From contig CANCEQ010000011.1 in assembly GCA_947375085.1 (NCBI GenBank), positions 1 through 29,372 on the forward strand: a DNA stretch of 29,372 nucleotides, in the 5' to 3' direction. This stretch comes from Flavobacteriales bacterium. GTDB lineage: Bacteria; Bacteroidota; Bacteroidia; Flavobacteriales; Crocinitomicaceae. The notes under the pieces are model-generated. The model made no database searches, was not told where the DNA came from, and saw only the letters and a list, made by a program, of their open reading frames with translations. The number at the start of each line of letters is the position of its first letter. The stretch's first letter is position 1. Shown here piece after piece: positions 17,615 to 25,251 of this stretch. Position numbers and translations under genes: made by a program.

Positions 17615-17725
17615 AAAACCTTATATTTAGAATATTAATGACAATTAGCATTGCTAATTTATTTGAATGTATTTAGAAATTTTAAAATCGTAAATATTAA
17701 TTTACAATGAGTAAGGTTTTTTTTT
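17615..17725 (+). other. Structured non-coding stretch after wecB, possible terminator
   Basis: AAAACCTTA (615-623 of the 17 kb block) can pair with TAAGGTTTT (17712-17720), enclosing a nested perfect hairpin AATTAGCA-T-TGCTAATT at 17643-17659. A run of nine T residues (17717-17725) ends the structure. This may be a terminator or a small structured RNA at the end of the sugar-assembly block. The outer stem has a long loop, so it may also be chance in A/T-rich DNA. Confidence 0.3.
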
Positions 17726-17733
17726 AATAATGT

Positions 17734-17739
17734 TTAAGG
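17734..17739. repeat. Target-site duplication, left copy
   Basis: TTAAGG directly abuts the left inverted repeat of the IS and is repeated directly abutting the right one at 19095-19100. Confidence 0.85.
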
Positions 17740-17758
17740 CAATAGTTCGTTAAATTTT
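17740..17758. repeat. IS left terminal inverted repeat
   Basis: CAATAGTTCGTTAAATTTT is an exact reverse complement of 19076-19094. Confidence 0.93.
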
Positions 17759-17856
17759 AATATAAATAATTGATAATCAACAAAATAAGCGATTTAAAAA
17801 TGGGATAATTCATTGAATTTCAGTATCTTAGATGTATTTCTCAGGTACCCAAAAAT

Positions 17857-18654
17857 ATGAGTTTTCAAGAATTATCCCAGTTCAAATATCAGGTAAAAAA
17901 TGTATTAAACAAAATGGTCGGACTCAATAAATGCAGAAAAGATTTTTTCATCAGTACAATGAGTTTGTTTCTGAGCATTAAAGGACGTATTAACTTTTTA
18001 CAATTAGAAAGGTTTAGCGATATTGACGAACAAAGCTTTCGTAATCAATTTGAAAAGCCATTTGATTTTTTAAAATTCAACAAGGAACTAGTTTTAGAAC
18101 ACGGGAGTGGTCATTTTACAATTGCATTTGATCCTTCTTACATTTCCAAATCAGGCAAGCACACACCAGGTTTAGGATACTTTTGGTCTGGATGTGCTTC
18201 AAAAACAAAGTGGGGTCTAGAAATTTGCGGCATTGCAGCAATCGACATTGATAATCACACTGCATTTCATTTAGATGCAAAACAGACAATTTACGACACT
18301 GAAAAAGACAATTTAGTTAGCCACTATGCTAATTTACTAATCGACAACAAGGAAAGTTTATTCCAAATTTCAAAATATGTAGTTGTAGATGCATACTTTG
18401 CAAAAGAAACGTTTATCAATAAGCTCGCTAATCATAATTTTGATGTCATAACTCGATTAAGAGATGATGCAAACTTAATGTATCTATATAAAGGGGAGAA
18501 GCGCAAAGGAAGAGGACGTCCACAAAAACATGATGGTAAAATTAATTTTAAAAGTTTGAATAACGAACACTTCAATTTGTTAGAGATATCTAAAATTGAG
18601 CGATTATACTGCGGTATTATGTTTTCAAAATCACTAAAAAAGAATATTGCTTAA
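17857..18654 (+). CDS. IS4-family transposase, N-terminal frame
   Basis: The 265-residue reading frame carries the first two catalytic acidic residues of a DDE transposase: Asp92 in FTIAFDPSYISKSG and Asp178 in YVVVDAYFAKETF. The first 80 residues are the DNA-binding/N-terminal region. The frame ends at TAA shortly after KSLKKNIA, before the third catalytic residue, so this product alone cannot be an active transposase. The heptamer AAAAAAG at 18636-18642 is phased for a -1 slip that would join it to the next frame and give a 406-residue protein, a normal length for IS4 transposases. The alternative is a one-base deletion in the A-run, making a pseudogene. Confidence 0.85.
   Translation: MSFQELSQFKYQVKNVLNKMVGLNKCRKDFFISTMSLFLSIKGRINFLQLERFSDIDEQSFRNQFEKPFDFLKFNKELVLEHGSGHFTIAFDPSYISKSGKHTPGLGYFWSGCASKTKWGLEICGIAAIDIDNHTAFHLDAKQTIYDTEKDNLVSHYANLLIDNKESLFQISKYVVVDAYFAKETFINKLANHNFDVITRLRDDANLMYLYKGEKRKGRGRPQKHDGKINFKSLNNEHFNLLEISKIERLYCGIMFSKSLKKNIA
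18636..18642 (+). other. Candidate -1 ribosomal frameshift heptamer
   Basis: A AAA AAG lies with its first A at the third codon position of the upstream frame, which is exactly the X XXY YYZ phase needed for tandem -1 slippage. Slipping leads from SLKK into EYCLTILYTKNTKKDKW and on into the YREK part. Downstream only a weak 5-bp stem (TATTG-CTTAA-CAATA, just after the site) is visible as a stimulator. Confidence 0.5.
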
Positions 18655-19076
18655 CAATACTGTATACTAAAAACACCAAGAAAGATAAATGGAGTCATAA
18701 GATTTTTATGTCCACCGACTTAAATTTATCAGGACAACAAATTTTACAATATTACCGAACAAGATTTCAAATAGAATTTTTGTACCGAGACGGAAAACAA
18801 TTTACAGGCTTAAACGACTGTCAAGCAAGAAGCGTAAATAAATTAGATTTTCAGTTTAATATGTCACTAACGACTATCAATATTGCTAAAATAGCACACT
18901 GGTTGTCCAAGTCTAAAGATCAGCGAAAATCGTTTTCAATGAGCGATATAAAAACAATGTATAACAATGAATTACTAGTAAATCGATTTTTAATCAAGTT
19001 CGGAATAAACCCACACTTGACTAAAAATAAAAAGAAGATATTGCAACTCCTGGATTACGGGAAAATTGCAGCTTAA
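18642..19076 (+). CDS. IS4-family transposase, C-terminal frame
   Basis: This is the -1 frame continuation of the transposase (144 residues from the slip point). An ATG at 18708 could give a 122-residue independent product but has no clear reason to be used. It contains the YREK signature in YRTRFQIEFLYRDGK with spacing Y-2-R-3-E-6-K, where the Glu is the third catalytic residue. The segment WSHKIFMSTDLNLSG before it is the usual lead-in, and it lies upstream of the 18708 ATG, showing that the true protein continues from the first frame. The stop codon overlaps the right inverted repeat by one base. Confidence 0.8.
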   Translation, partial: EYCLTILYTKNTKKDKWSHKIFMSTDLNLSGQQILQYYRTRFQIEFLYRDGKQFTGLNDCQARSVNKLDFQFNMSLTTINIAKIAHWLSKSKDQRKSFSMSDIKTMYNNELLVNRFLIKFGINPHLTKNKKKILQLLDYGKIAA

Positions 19077-19094
19077 AAATTTAACGAACTATTG
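19076..19094. repeat. IS right terminal inverted repeat
   Basis: AAAATTTAACGAACTATTG is an exact reverse complement of the left end at 17740-17758. Confidence 0.93.
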
Positions 19095-19100
19095 TTAAGG
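19095..19100. repeat. Target-site duplication, right copy
   Basis: TTAAGG directly follows the right inverted repeat and matches 17734-17739. Confidence 0.85.
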
Positions 19101-19145
19101 AAATACTAAAAAAAATATTAAATTTATGTCTTGAATTAAAATAAT

Positions 19146-19901
19146 ATGACAAAAATATATATCTATATACTGATAATTATTACCTTAAATTCTTGTGGGT
19201 TAAAAAAAGAAATGGTGTATTTTAAAAACTCAGAAACAATAGATCTTGAGTTAAAAGATAATTCACCAATATTGAGAAAAGATGATTTTATTAGTATTTT
19301 AGTTTTAGGTGGAGACGAAAATACACTAAAATTAGTAAATTCACCTCAAATACAAGGAGGAATGAGAGGTTATGCAACAGGAACACCTTCTAATAATGGT
19401 TATTTAATTGATGAAAAAGGTGAAATAAATTTCCCGTTAATTGGTAAAATAAAATTGGAAGGTTTGTCACGCAATCAAGCAATTAATTTAATTGAAGAAA
19501 AATTAGCTTCTTTAATAAATAACCCTATTGTTAATCTGCAAATACAAAATTTTCGTGTTACAATTTTAGGCGAAATAAAAACACCAGGTACCTTTACAAT
19601 TCCTAATGAAAAAGTAAATATATTAGAGCTCATTGGAATAGCGGGTGATTTAACAATTTATGGTGTTCGAAAAAACATCTTAGTTTTAAGGGACGAAAAT
19701 GGAAGAAAAAAAGAATATCGAATAGACTTAACTAGATCTGATTTTATCAATTCACCCGTATATAATTTACAACAAAATGATATAATATATATAGAACCAA
19801 ATCAATCAAAGATAAATTCATCGCGTGTAAGTTCAACAGCAGGAATTTTTGTATCAGTAGCCACCTTAATAATTACAACAATAAACTCTTTTAAAAAATA
19901 A
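19146..19901 (+). CDS. wza: Wza-like polysaccharide export lipoprotein
   Basis: The 251-residue outer-membrane export protein has a lipoprotein signal (IYILIIITLNSC, with lipidated Cys17). It is followed by the polysaccharide-export domain (DDFISILVLGGDENTLKL ... LIDEKGEINFPLIGKIKLEGLS) and an SLBB domain around residues 135-190 (VTILGEIKTPGTFTIPNEKV). A hydrophobic segment near the C terminus (AGIFVSVATLIITTI) fits the flavobacterial form. It would form the periplasm-to-surface channel with Wzc. It starts 45 bases after the IS target duplication, so the IS has replaced its natural upstream region beyond that point. wzc follows after one base. Confidence 0.92.
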   Translation: MTKIYIYILIIITLNSCGLKKEMVYFKNSETIDLELKDNSPILRKDDFISILVLGGDENTLKLVNSPQIQGGMRGYATGTPSNNGYLIDEKGEINFPLIGKIKLEGLSRNQAINLIEEKLASLINNPIVNLQIQNFRVTILGEIKTPGTFTIPNEKVNILELIGIAGDLTIYGVRKNILVLRDENGRKKEYRIDLTRSDFINSPVYNLQQNDIIYIEPNQSKINSSRVSSTAGIFVSVATLIITTINSFKK

Positions 19902-19902
19902 G

Positions 19903-22224
19903 ATGACTAATCGATTTGATGAACAATTTGAAGAAAAAGAAATTAATATAAAAGAATTACTTTTTTCATATATCTATTATTGGAAATGGTTTTTATTGAC
20001 CCTAATATTATCATTAATAACATCAATTATATATTTAAAAACTAAAAATCCAAATTATGATATTATTGCAAAAGTTATTTTAAAAGAAGATGACGATAAA
20101 GGATTGTCTTCTGAGTTAAGTGCATTTTCTGATTTATCAGGTTTAATGGGAGGTGGAGCCAATAAAATAGAAAATGAAATAGAAATTTACAAGTCTCGTT
20201 CACTTTTATCTGAAGTAGTTCAAAACTTACAATTAAATGTTCGTTACTTCGATATTAGTTCAAAATTTATTAAAAAAGAACTTTTTCAAAATCGTAACTA
20301 TACAATTGAATTTTTAACTAAAAAACCAAACACTTTTAAGAACTCAGGTAATTTTTTAATAAACCCTCTATCAAATGAAAAATTTGAATTCGAAAACTTA
20401 AAAACGAAACAAAAAAAGTTTGAAAAATTTGGAGAAGCGTTTGAAACGGAATTTGGTCAATTAATTATTTTTCCAAAAGGAAAGAAAATTCCTATGGAGA
20501 TATTAATTGAAAGTTTTGATAAAACGGTTGATGATCTACAAAAAAATATAACTATAGAACCTACAAGTAAAGAAGCAAGTGTAATTGAACTTTCAATTAA
20601 ATTAGAAAATATAGAAAAAGGAAAGGCGATTTTAAATACTTTAATTAAATTCCATAGCCAAAATGGAATTGACGATAAAAACCAAATATCAAAGAATACT
20701 TTAGGCTTCATAAATGAACGTCTTAATGTAATAACAAAAGAATTATCTTTTTCCGAAGAAAATGTATCCGATTTTAAATCGAGTAACAAAATATTTGATT
20801 TAACAACAAATGCTAATTTATTTTTTGAAAGCCAATCAGATAATGAAAAACTGTTAATTAAAAATTCAACACAAATAAAATTAGCTGAATATATTTTATC
20901 ATGTGTCCAAAAATTTGAAACAGGCGATTTATTACCGGCAAACTTAGGTATACAAAACATTTCGATTGAAAATAAGATTGAATCTTTTAATTCAATTCAA
21001 TTAGAAAGAAATAGACTTTTATTAACATCAAATGCAAAAAATCCGATTATACTAAATATTGATAATCAATTAAATCAAATAAAAAATTCGTTAGTTGAAA
21101 GTTTAGAAAATCAATTAAATATTTTAAAAATTGAAAATAAGGAAATTGAAAAACAAAATAATTTTTTAAATAACAGATTAACAAAAGCTCCACAACAAGA
21201 AAAAGATTTCAAAGAAATATTTAGACAACAACAAATAAAAGAGGGGCTTTATATTTATTTACTTCAAAAAAAGGAAGAGACATCCATTTCGTTAGCTGTA
21301 ACTGTTTCAAAAACAAAAACAATTGAAGATGCTTATTCTAATGGAATACCAAGCTCTCCAAAAAAGAAAATAATTTATCTATTAGCTCTTTTAGTAGGTA
21401 TCTTTTCACCAATTGGAATTATATATGTCTATCGCCTTTTTGACACGAAGATTCATTCTAAAAAAGATTTTACAGACTTAAATTTGCCTTTAATAGGAGA
21501 TATACCTTTGAGTGAATCAGAAGAAAAATTAATAGTTAAACCTTTTGACAGATCTGCTGTTACCGAAGCTTTTAGACTTTTAAGAACTAATATAAATTTT
21601 TTAACAATTAACGAACCGAAAAAAAGTAAAACAATCCTAATAACTTCATCCATAAGTAAGGAAGGAAAATCATTTACTGCTGTTAATTTAGCTGCTATAT
21701 TTGGAATTTCTGGTAAAAAAACATTGTTAATTGGTATGGATTTAAGAGCTCCTAAACTTCTAGAATATTTAAACATAAAGAATTCAGAAGGTGTTACAGA
21801 TTATATTGTCAATCCTAAAATTGATTGGCAAAATTTAATACATAAATTACCCGATACCGAAAATGTAGATTTGTTACCTTCAGGTACCATCCCTCCAAAT
21901 CCAGCAGAATTATTAATGTCGGATAGATTAGAGAAGTTATTTGAAGAAGTTAAACAAGAGTATGATTATATAATAGTAGATACTGCTCCCATAGGTATAG
22001 TTGCGGATACACATTTATTGAATAAATTTTCAGATGTTTTAATTTATGTAAGTAGACTTAATTATTTAGATAAAAAAATGTTAACTATTCCGCAACAGTT
22101 GTACAAAGAACAGAATTTTAAAAATATGGTCATCTTACTAAATGGATCTGAAACAAAAAAAGGATATGGTTATGGTTATGGTTATGGTTATGAAGAAAAA
22201 ACTTCATTATTTAAAAAAAAATAA
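19903..22224 (+). CDS. wzc: Wzc-like chain-length regulator and tyrosine autokinase
   Basis: The 773-residue inner-membrane protein fuses a Wzz-type domain to a BY-kinase. A membrane segment at about 28-46 (WFLLTLILSLITSIIYL) is followed by a large periplasmic coiled-coil-rich part, with the GNVR-like APQQEKDFKEIFRQQQI before the second membrane segment near 490-512. The kinase has a P-loop SISKEGKSF (Lys589), Walker A' LLIGMDLRAPKL (about 608) and Walker B DYIIVDTAP (Asp693). The tail is a tyrosine cluster of five GY pairs before EEKTSLFKKK, the site of autophosphorylation. It controls polymer length and couples Wzy to Wza. No separate Wzb phosphatase gene is seen nearby. Confidence 0.95.
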   Translation: MTNRFDEQFEEKEINIKELLFSYIYYWKWFLLTLILSLITSIIYLKTKNPNYDIIAKVILKEDDDKGLSSELSAFSDLSGLMGGGANKIENEIEIYKSRSLLSEVVQNLQLNVRYFDISSKFIKKELFQNRNYTIEFLTKKPNTFKNSGNFLINPLSNEKFEFENLKTKQKKFEKFGEAFETEFGQLIIFPKGKKIPMEILIESFDKTVDDLQKNITIEPTSKEASVIELSIKLENIEKGKAILNTLIKFHSQNGIDDKNQISKNTLGFINERLNVITKELSFSEENVSDFKSSNKIFDLTTNANLFFESQSDNEKLLIKNSTQIKLAEYILSCVQKFETGDLLPANLGIQNISIENKIESFNSIQLERNRLLLTSNAKNPIILNIDNQLNQIKNSLVESLENQLNILKIENKEIEKQNNFLNNRLTKAPQQEKDFKEIFRQQQIKEGLYIYLLQKKEETSISLAVTVSKTKTIEDAYSNGIPSSPKKKIIYLLALLVGIFSPIGIIYVYRLFDTKIHSKKDFTDLNLPLIGDIPLSESEEKLIVKPFDRSAVTEAFRLLRTNINFLTINEPKKSKTILITSSISKEGKSFTAVNLAAIFGISGKKTLLIGMDLRAPKLLEYLNIKNSEGVTDYIVNPKIDWQNLIHKLPDTENVDLLPSGTIPPNPAELLMSDRLEKLFEEVKQEYDYIIVDTAPIGIVADTHLLNKFSDVLIYVSRLNYLDKKMLTIPQQLYKEQNFKNMVILLNGSETKKGYGYGYGYGYEEKTSLFKKK
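22162..22191 (+). repeat. Hexanucleotide tandem repeat encoding the Wzc GY tail
   Basis: One GGATAT unit is followed by four perfect GGTTAT units (22168-22191), encoding Gly-Tyr pairs. Because the unit is six bases, slippage changes the number of tyrosines without shifting the frame. Confidence 0.85.
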
Positions 22225-22254
22225 GTCTTTTTAAGAAGAAAAATAATTTTAATA

Positions 22255-23673
22255 ATGAATAAAAGGTCTTCATCACTTTATCGGTACTCAAGATATATAA
22301 AATTAATATTCTTGCTTTGGGATATCTTTTTATTAAACTTTACATTTATATTATCTTATTTTGTCAGATTCGGTAACTTCGATAGACTAGCTAAAACAGA
22401 CTCTCAAATAATCTATTTGATATCGAATATTATTTGGATATTACTCTCATATTATCTTGGCGCTTATACATTTGTAAGAGTAGAACACATTGAAAAAGTT
22501 ATTTCACGAACGTTCAAACTAATATTCTTACATCTATTTATTTTATTTTCGATCATTCTTCTGTTAAATTTTGACGACATATCTCGTTCAAGAATGTTAA
22601 TATTTTATGGATTATTACTAGTATTCATCTTTATTTTTAGATTATTATTTATTAAAATGCTAAAAAACATTAGAAAATCTGGATATAATTATAGAACCGT
22701 TGTGATTATAGGGCTAAATAGGACTTCTTTAGAAATAAACAAGCTGTTAGCTAAAGATGTATCCTATGGCTACCGTATTTTAGGTTTTTTTGACGATCAA
22801 AATAATATAAAACTAGTACCAGAAAGTTCTTTCTATTTAGGCGAATTTAACGACTTTATAAAATACGCATCAGAAAACAATATACATGAAGTTTATTTTG
22901 CTTCAAATGATTATAAAACTGAAAAAGTAAGAGAATTAATTAATTTTTGTGATAATAATTTAATCCGATTAAAAATTGTACCTCATTTTAAACAATATAC
23001 AGAAAGTAGAAGAGTAGATATTAATTTTTATAACAACATCCCTATTCTTTCTTTAAGAAAAGAACCATTAGAAATTCCTTTCAATAGGATAATAAAAAAA
23101 ACATTTGACTACTCAATAGCTATTTTAATTTTGGTTTTAATATTTCCTTGGTTATTTCCTATTATAATAATTTTAATCAAAAGTAATTCAAAAGGTCCTA
23201 TCTTTTTTAAACAACAAAGAACGGGTTTAGAAAACAAACCGTTTTGGTGTTATAAATTTAGATCAATGAAAGTAAACAATCTTTCAGATTTAAAACAGGC
23301 AACGAAAAATGATGAAAGAATAACAAAAATCGGTAAATATTTAAGAAAATCAAATTTAGATGAATTACCACAAATTTTTAATGTTTTAAAAGGAGAAATG
23401 TCTATTGTAGGACCAAGACCGCATATGGAAAAACACACTGAAGAATACTCTGCTAAAATTAAAAATTATTTAGTTCGTCACTTTGCAAAACCAGGAATTA
23501 CTGGATGGGCTCAAGTGAACGGATTTAGAGGAGAAACAAAGGAATTAAAGCAAATGGAAGATAGAATAGAATATGATATCTATTATATTGAAAATTGGTC
23601 AATACTTTTAGATATTAAAATAATTTTTAAAACTTTTATAAAAATGTTTTTGGGTGACAAAAATGCTATTTAA
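22255..23673 (+). CDS. wcaJ: Polyprenyl-phosphate sugar-1-phosphate transferase (WcaJ-like)
   Basis: The 472-residue enzyme starts repeat-unit synthesis by moving a sugar-1-phosphate from a UDP-sugar to undecaprenyl phosphate. Four N-terminal membrane segments (residues about 14-150) are followed by a CoA-binding-like/Rossmann domain (VVIIGLNRTSLEINKLL). A fifth hydrophobic segment (SIAILILVLIFPWLFPIII) precedes the C-terminal catalytic domain with FKQQRTGLENKPF, KFRSM, LDELPQIFNVLKGEMSIVGP and GITGWAQVNGFRGET. The long form is typical of WcaJ/Cps2E-like enzymes, often glucose-1-phosphate transferases, though the sugar cannot be proven. It is the last gene of the capsule block, with a terminator just after it. 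Confidence 0.93.
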   Translation: MNKRSSSLYRYSRYIKLIFLLWDIFLLNFTFILSYFVRFGNFDRLAKTDSQIIYLISNIIWILLSYYLGAYTFVRVEHIEKVISRTFKLIFLHLFILFSIILLLNFDDISRSRMLIFYGLLLVFIFIFRLLFIKMLKNIRKSGYNYRTVVIIGLNRTSLEINKLLAKDVSYGYRILGFFDDQNNIKLVPESSFYLGEFNDFIKYASENNIHEVYFASNDYKTEKVRELINFCDNNLIRLKIVPHFKQYTESRRVDINFYNNIPILSLRKEPLEIPFNRIIKKTFDYSIAILILVLIFPWLFPIIIILIKSNSKGPIFFKQQRTGLENKPFWCYKFRSMKVNNLSDLKQATKNDERITKIGKYLRKSNLDELPQIFNVLKGEMSIVGPRPHMEKHTEEYSAKIKNYLVRHFAKPGITGWAQVNGFRGETKELKQMEDRIEYDIYYIENWSILLDIKIIFKTFIKMFLGDKNAI

Positions 23674-23696
23674 GCTAGTTTGATTTTTTAATTAAT

Positions 23697-23726
23697 AATC
23701 AAATGTTAAAAACTTAACATTTGATT
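23697..23726 (+). terminator. Terminator at the end of the capsule locus
   Basis: AATCAAATGTTAA (23697-23709) pairs with TTAACATTTGATT (23714-23726) as a 13-bp stem with a four-base loop. Two further T residues follow. It lies 23 bases after the wcaJ stop codon. The T-tract is short, so the call depends mainly on stem and position. Confidence 0.7.
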
Positions 23727-23739
23727 TTCAGACTTAAAA

Positions 23740-23769
23740 TTGTTTAAATCAGAAAAATAATTACTTTTG
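23740..23769 (+). promoter_or_regulatory. Consensus promoter of the OMP/OmpA unit
   Basis: TTG at 23740-23742 and TACTTTTG at 23762-23769 are separated by exactly 19 bases, a full match to the TTG-N19-TAnnTTTG consensus of Flavobacterium and relatives. It lies between the capsule terminator and the start codon at 23826, leaving a leader of about 50 bases. Confidence 0.8.
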
Positions 23770-23825
23770 TCTAAAGTACAGATATCTTAATCAAGATAAA
23801 AAAAAGTTTAATAAAAAAAAAGAAA

Positions 23826-24485
23826 ATGAAAAAAAAGAACGTAATGCTAGCTTTAGTAGCTTTTTTAATGTTAGCAGGTATAACAAAAGCTCAAGACACA
23901 ACAACTAATGCTAAATTGTCATTTGGAAAATGGTTAACTAAAACACCATGGCAGGTATCTTTCGGTGGAAACATTATTGATGATGGAATTAAATCTGAAA
24001 CTTTTAAAGCATTAAACAAATATGCATATTATCCAGCTCAATTTACAGCAGAAAAAAACTTGAAAAAAGGATGGTTAGCACAATTTGCATTTTCAAGTAC
24101 TTCATTAAATCCTCATAACTTTTTAGCAATAGATTTAAATGGGAAATATGATTTTAACAATCTTATAGGAGATACTAAATGGTTTGATCCTTTTGGAGTT
24201 TTAGGATTAGGATATACGTATAGAGATAAAACACCTTTAAAATCAGGCGGTGGATTAAATGTTATTAATTTTAATGCTGGTTTAGGTGCTAATTTCTGGT
24301 TATTTCCGAATATGGGTATCACGGCGCAAGGTTTAGCTAAATTTTCAAAAGATAATTACTTACAAGCATCTTTAGGTTTAGTTTTCAAAATTGGAAATTG
24401 TGAAGCTCCTAAATGTGAAGCTACTCCAAAAACTCAAGAAGCTCAAGATGCTTTACAACACTTAAGAGGAATCATTAACAAATAA
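23826..24485 (+). CDS. Outer-membrane beta-barrel protein
   Basis: The 219-residue protein has a clear signal peptide (MKKKNVMLALVAFLMLAGITKA, cleaved before QD). It then shows alternating hydrophobic and polar residues with aromatic girdle positions typical of a small transmembrane beta-barrel, e.g. WQVSFGGNIIDDG, LQASLGLVFKIG and FDPFGVLGLGYTYRD. The short C-terminal extension (CEAPKCEATPKTQEAQDAL) follows the last strand. It is transcribed from its own promoter and is followed after 14 bases by a gene with an OmpA peptidoglycan-binding domain; the pair looks like the two halves of an OprF/OmpA-type protein. No specific substrate is recognised. Confidence 0.8.
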   Translation: MKKKNVMLALVAFLMLAGITKAQDTTTNAKLSFGKWLTKTPWQVSFGGNIIDDGIKSETFKALNKYAYYPAQFTAEKNLKKGWLAQFAFSSTSLNPHNFLAIDLNGKYDFNNLIGDTKWFDPFGVLGLGYTYRDKTPLKSGGGLNVINFNAGLGANFWLFPNMGITAQGLAKFSKDNYLQASLGLVFKIGNCEAPKCEATPKTQEAQDALQHLRGIINK

Positions 24486-24499
24486 AAACAAAAAAAAAG

Positions 24500-25195
24500 A
24501 TGAACAAACTATTTATATTAGTTGGGTTTACGCTTAATTTTTCGTTGTTGTTTGCACAAGAATGTAATAAAAACGTATACTCTGAAGAAGAGGCAATTAA
24601 ATTGTCTACTTACGGGAAAACCCTAGAAAAATCAATTTTAGAAAAAAATCCAGGTGACACTGCATTAATCGCAAAGTTACAGGGAGACTATTCTACAGAT
24701 CTTTGTGGTTATTCTGATGAATCGGTAATTAAAATTTCTAACTATTTAAAAGAATTAGAAAAACTTGATTCTATAAACAAAATTGTTAAAGAAGTTGTTG
24801 AAGTAATTAAAATCGAAGAAGAACCAGTAAAACAAACAGAAACAAAACCTGGTCCAATTCTAACTCCAGCTGTTAAAGCAGTAGAAACTTTATTATTTAC
24901 TCCTAACAGCGCACAAATAAAAGCTTCGAAATTTGCAGGTTTGGTGAGTCAGTTAAAAAATGACACGAAATCTACAGTAGTTATAGATGGTTATACTGAT
25001 GCTGATGCTTCTGATGATTACAATTTAAAATTATCTCAAAGAAGAGCAAACGCAGTTAAATCCTATTTAATTTCTAAAGGTATAGCTGCATCTAGAATTA
25101 CAATCAATGCTTATGGTGAACAGAATCCTATTGCGGATAACGATACGCCTGAAGGTAAAGCTAAAAACAGACGTGTAGTTATTTCTGTAAAATAG
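24500..25195 (+). CDS. OmpA-family peptidoglycan-binding protein
   Basis: The 231-residue protein has its own signal peptide (MNKLFILVGFTLNFSLLFA, cleaved before QE), a helical linker with an acidic/basic stretch (residues about 75-115, KEVVEVIKIEEEPVKQ) and a C-terminal OmpA domain. The OmpA signature is in VVIDGYTDADASDDYNLKLS, QRRANAVKSYLISKGI and the final AKNRRVVI; the Asp and Arg in these segments are those that bind diaminopimelate of peptidoglycan. It has no barrel of its own and probably links the wall to the barrel protein encoded just upstream. A strong terminator follows, so the two genes make one transcription unit. Confidence 0.92.
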   Translation: MNKLFILVGFTLNFSLLFAQECNKNVYSEEEAIKLSTYGKTLEKSILEKNPGDTALIAKLQGDYSTDLCGYSDESVIKISNYLKELEKLDSINKIVKEVVEVIKIEEEPVKQTETKPGPILTPAVKAVETLLFTPNSAQIKASKFAGLVSQLKNDTKSTVVIDGYTDADASDDYNLKLSQRRANAVKSYLISKGIAASRITINAYGEQNPIADNDTPEGKAKNRRVVISVK

Positions 25196-25213
25196 TCTAC
25201 TATTTAATTTTTA

Positions 25214-25251
25214 AAAAAAAGGCGAAATCTTAATTGATGTCGCCTTTTTTT
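25214..25251 (+). terminator. Strong intrinsic terminator after ompA-like gene
   Basis: AAAAAAAGGCGA (25214-25225) pairs with TCGCCTTTTTTT (25240-25251) around a 14-base loop. The G+C core is followed by seven T residues. It begins 19 bases after the stop codon. The A-run on the 5' side would also let it work, more weakly, in reverse. Confidence 0.9.

Larger units (their letters stand above)
17740..19094 (+). mobile_element. IS4-type insertion sequence, complete
   Basis: The 1355-bp element is bounded by perfect 19-bp inverted repeats (CAATAGTTCGTTAAATTTT and its complement) and flanked by the 6-bp direct duplication TTAAGG. It carries one transposase in two overlapping frames with a full DDE triad and the YREK signature of the IS4 family. 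It sits between wecB and wza in the same direction as the capsule genes. Intact ends and an unmutated target duplication suggest a fairly recent insertion. The 6-bp duplication is shorter than that of classical IS4 members (usually nine or more), so the subgroup is uncertain. Confidence 0.95.

Noticed and set aside
18708..19076. Treating the C-terminal transposase part as an independent gene starting at the internal ATG
   Set aside because: The conserved WSHKIF lead-in is coded upstream of that ATG in the same frame, so the part belongs to a longer protein.
20457..20960. Minus-strand 167-codon open frame inside wzc
   Set aside because: It is a shadow of the strongly supported wzc frame; no start context, no domain and no family pattern.
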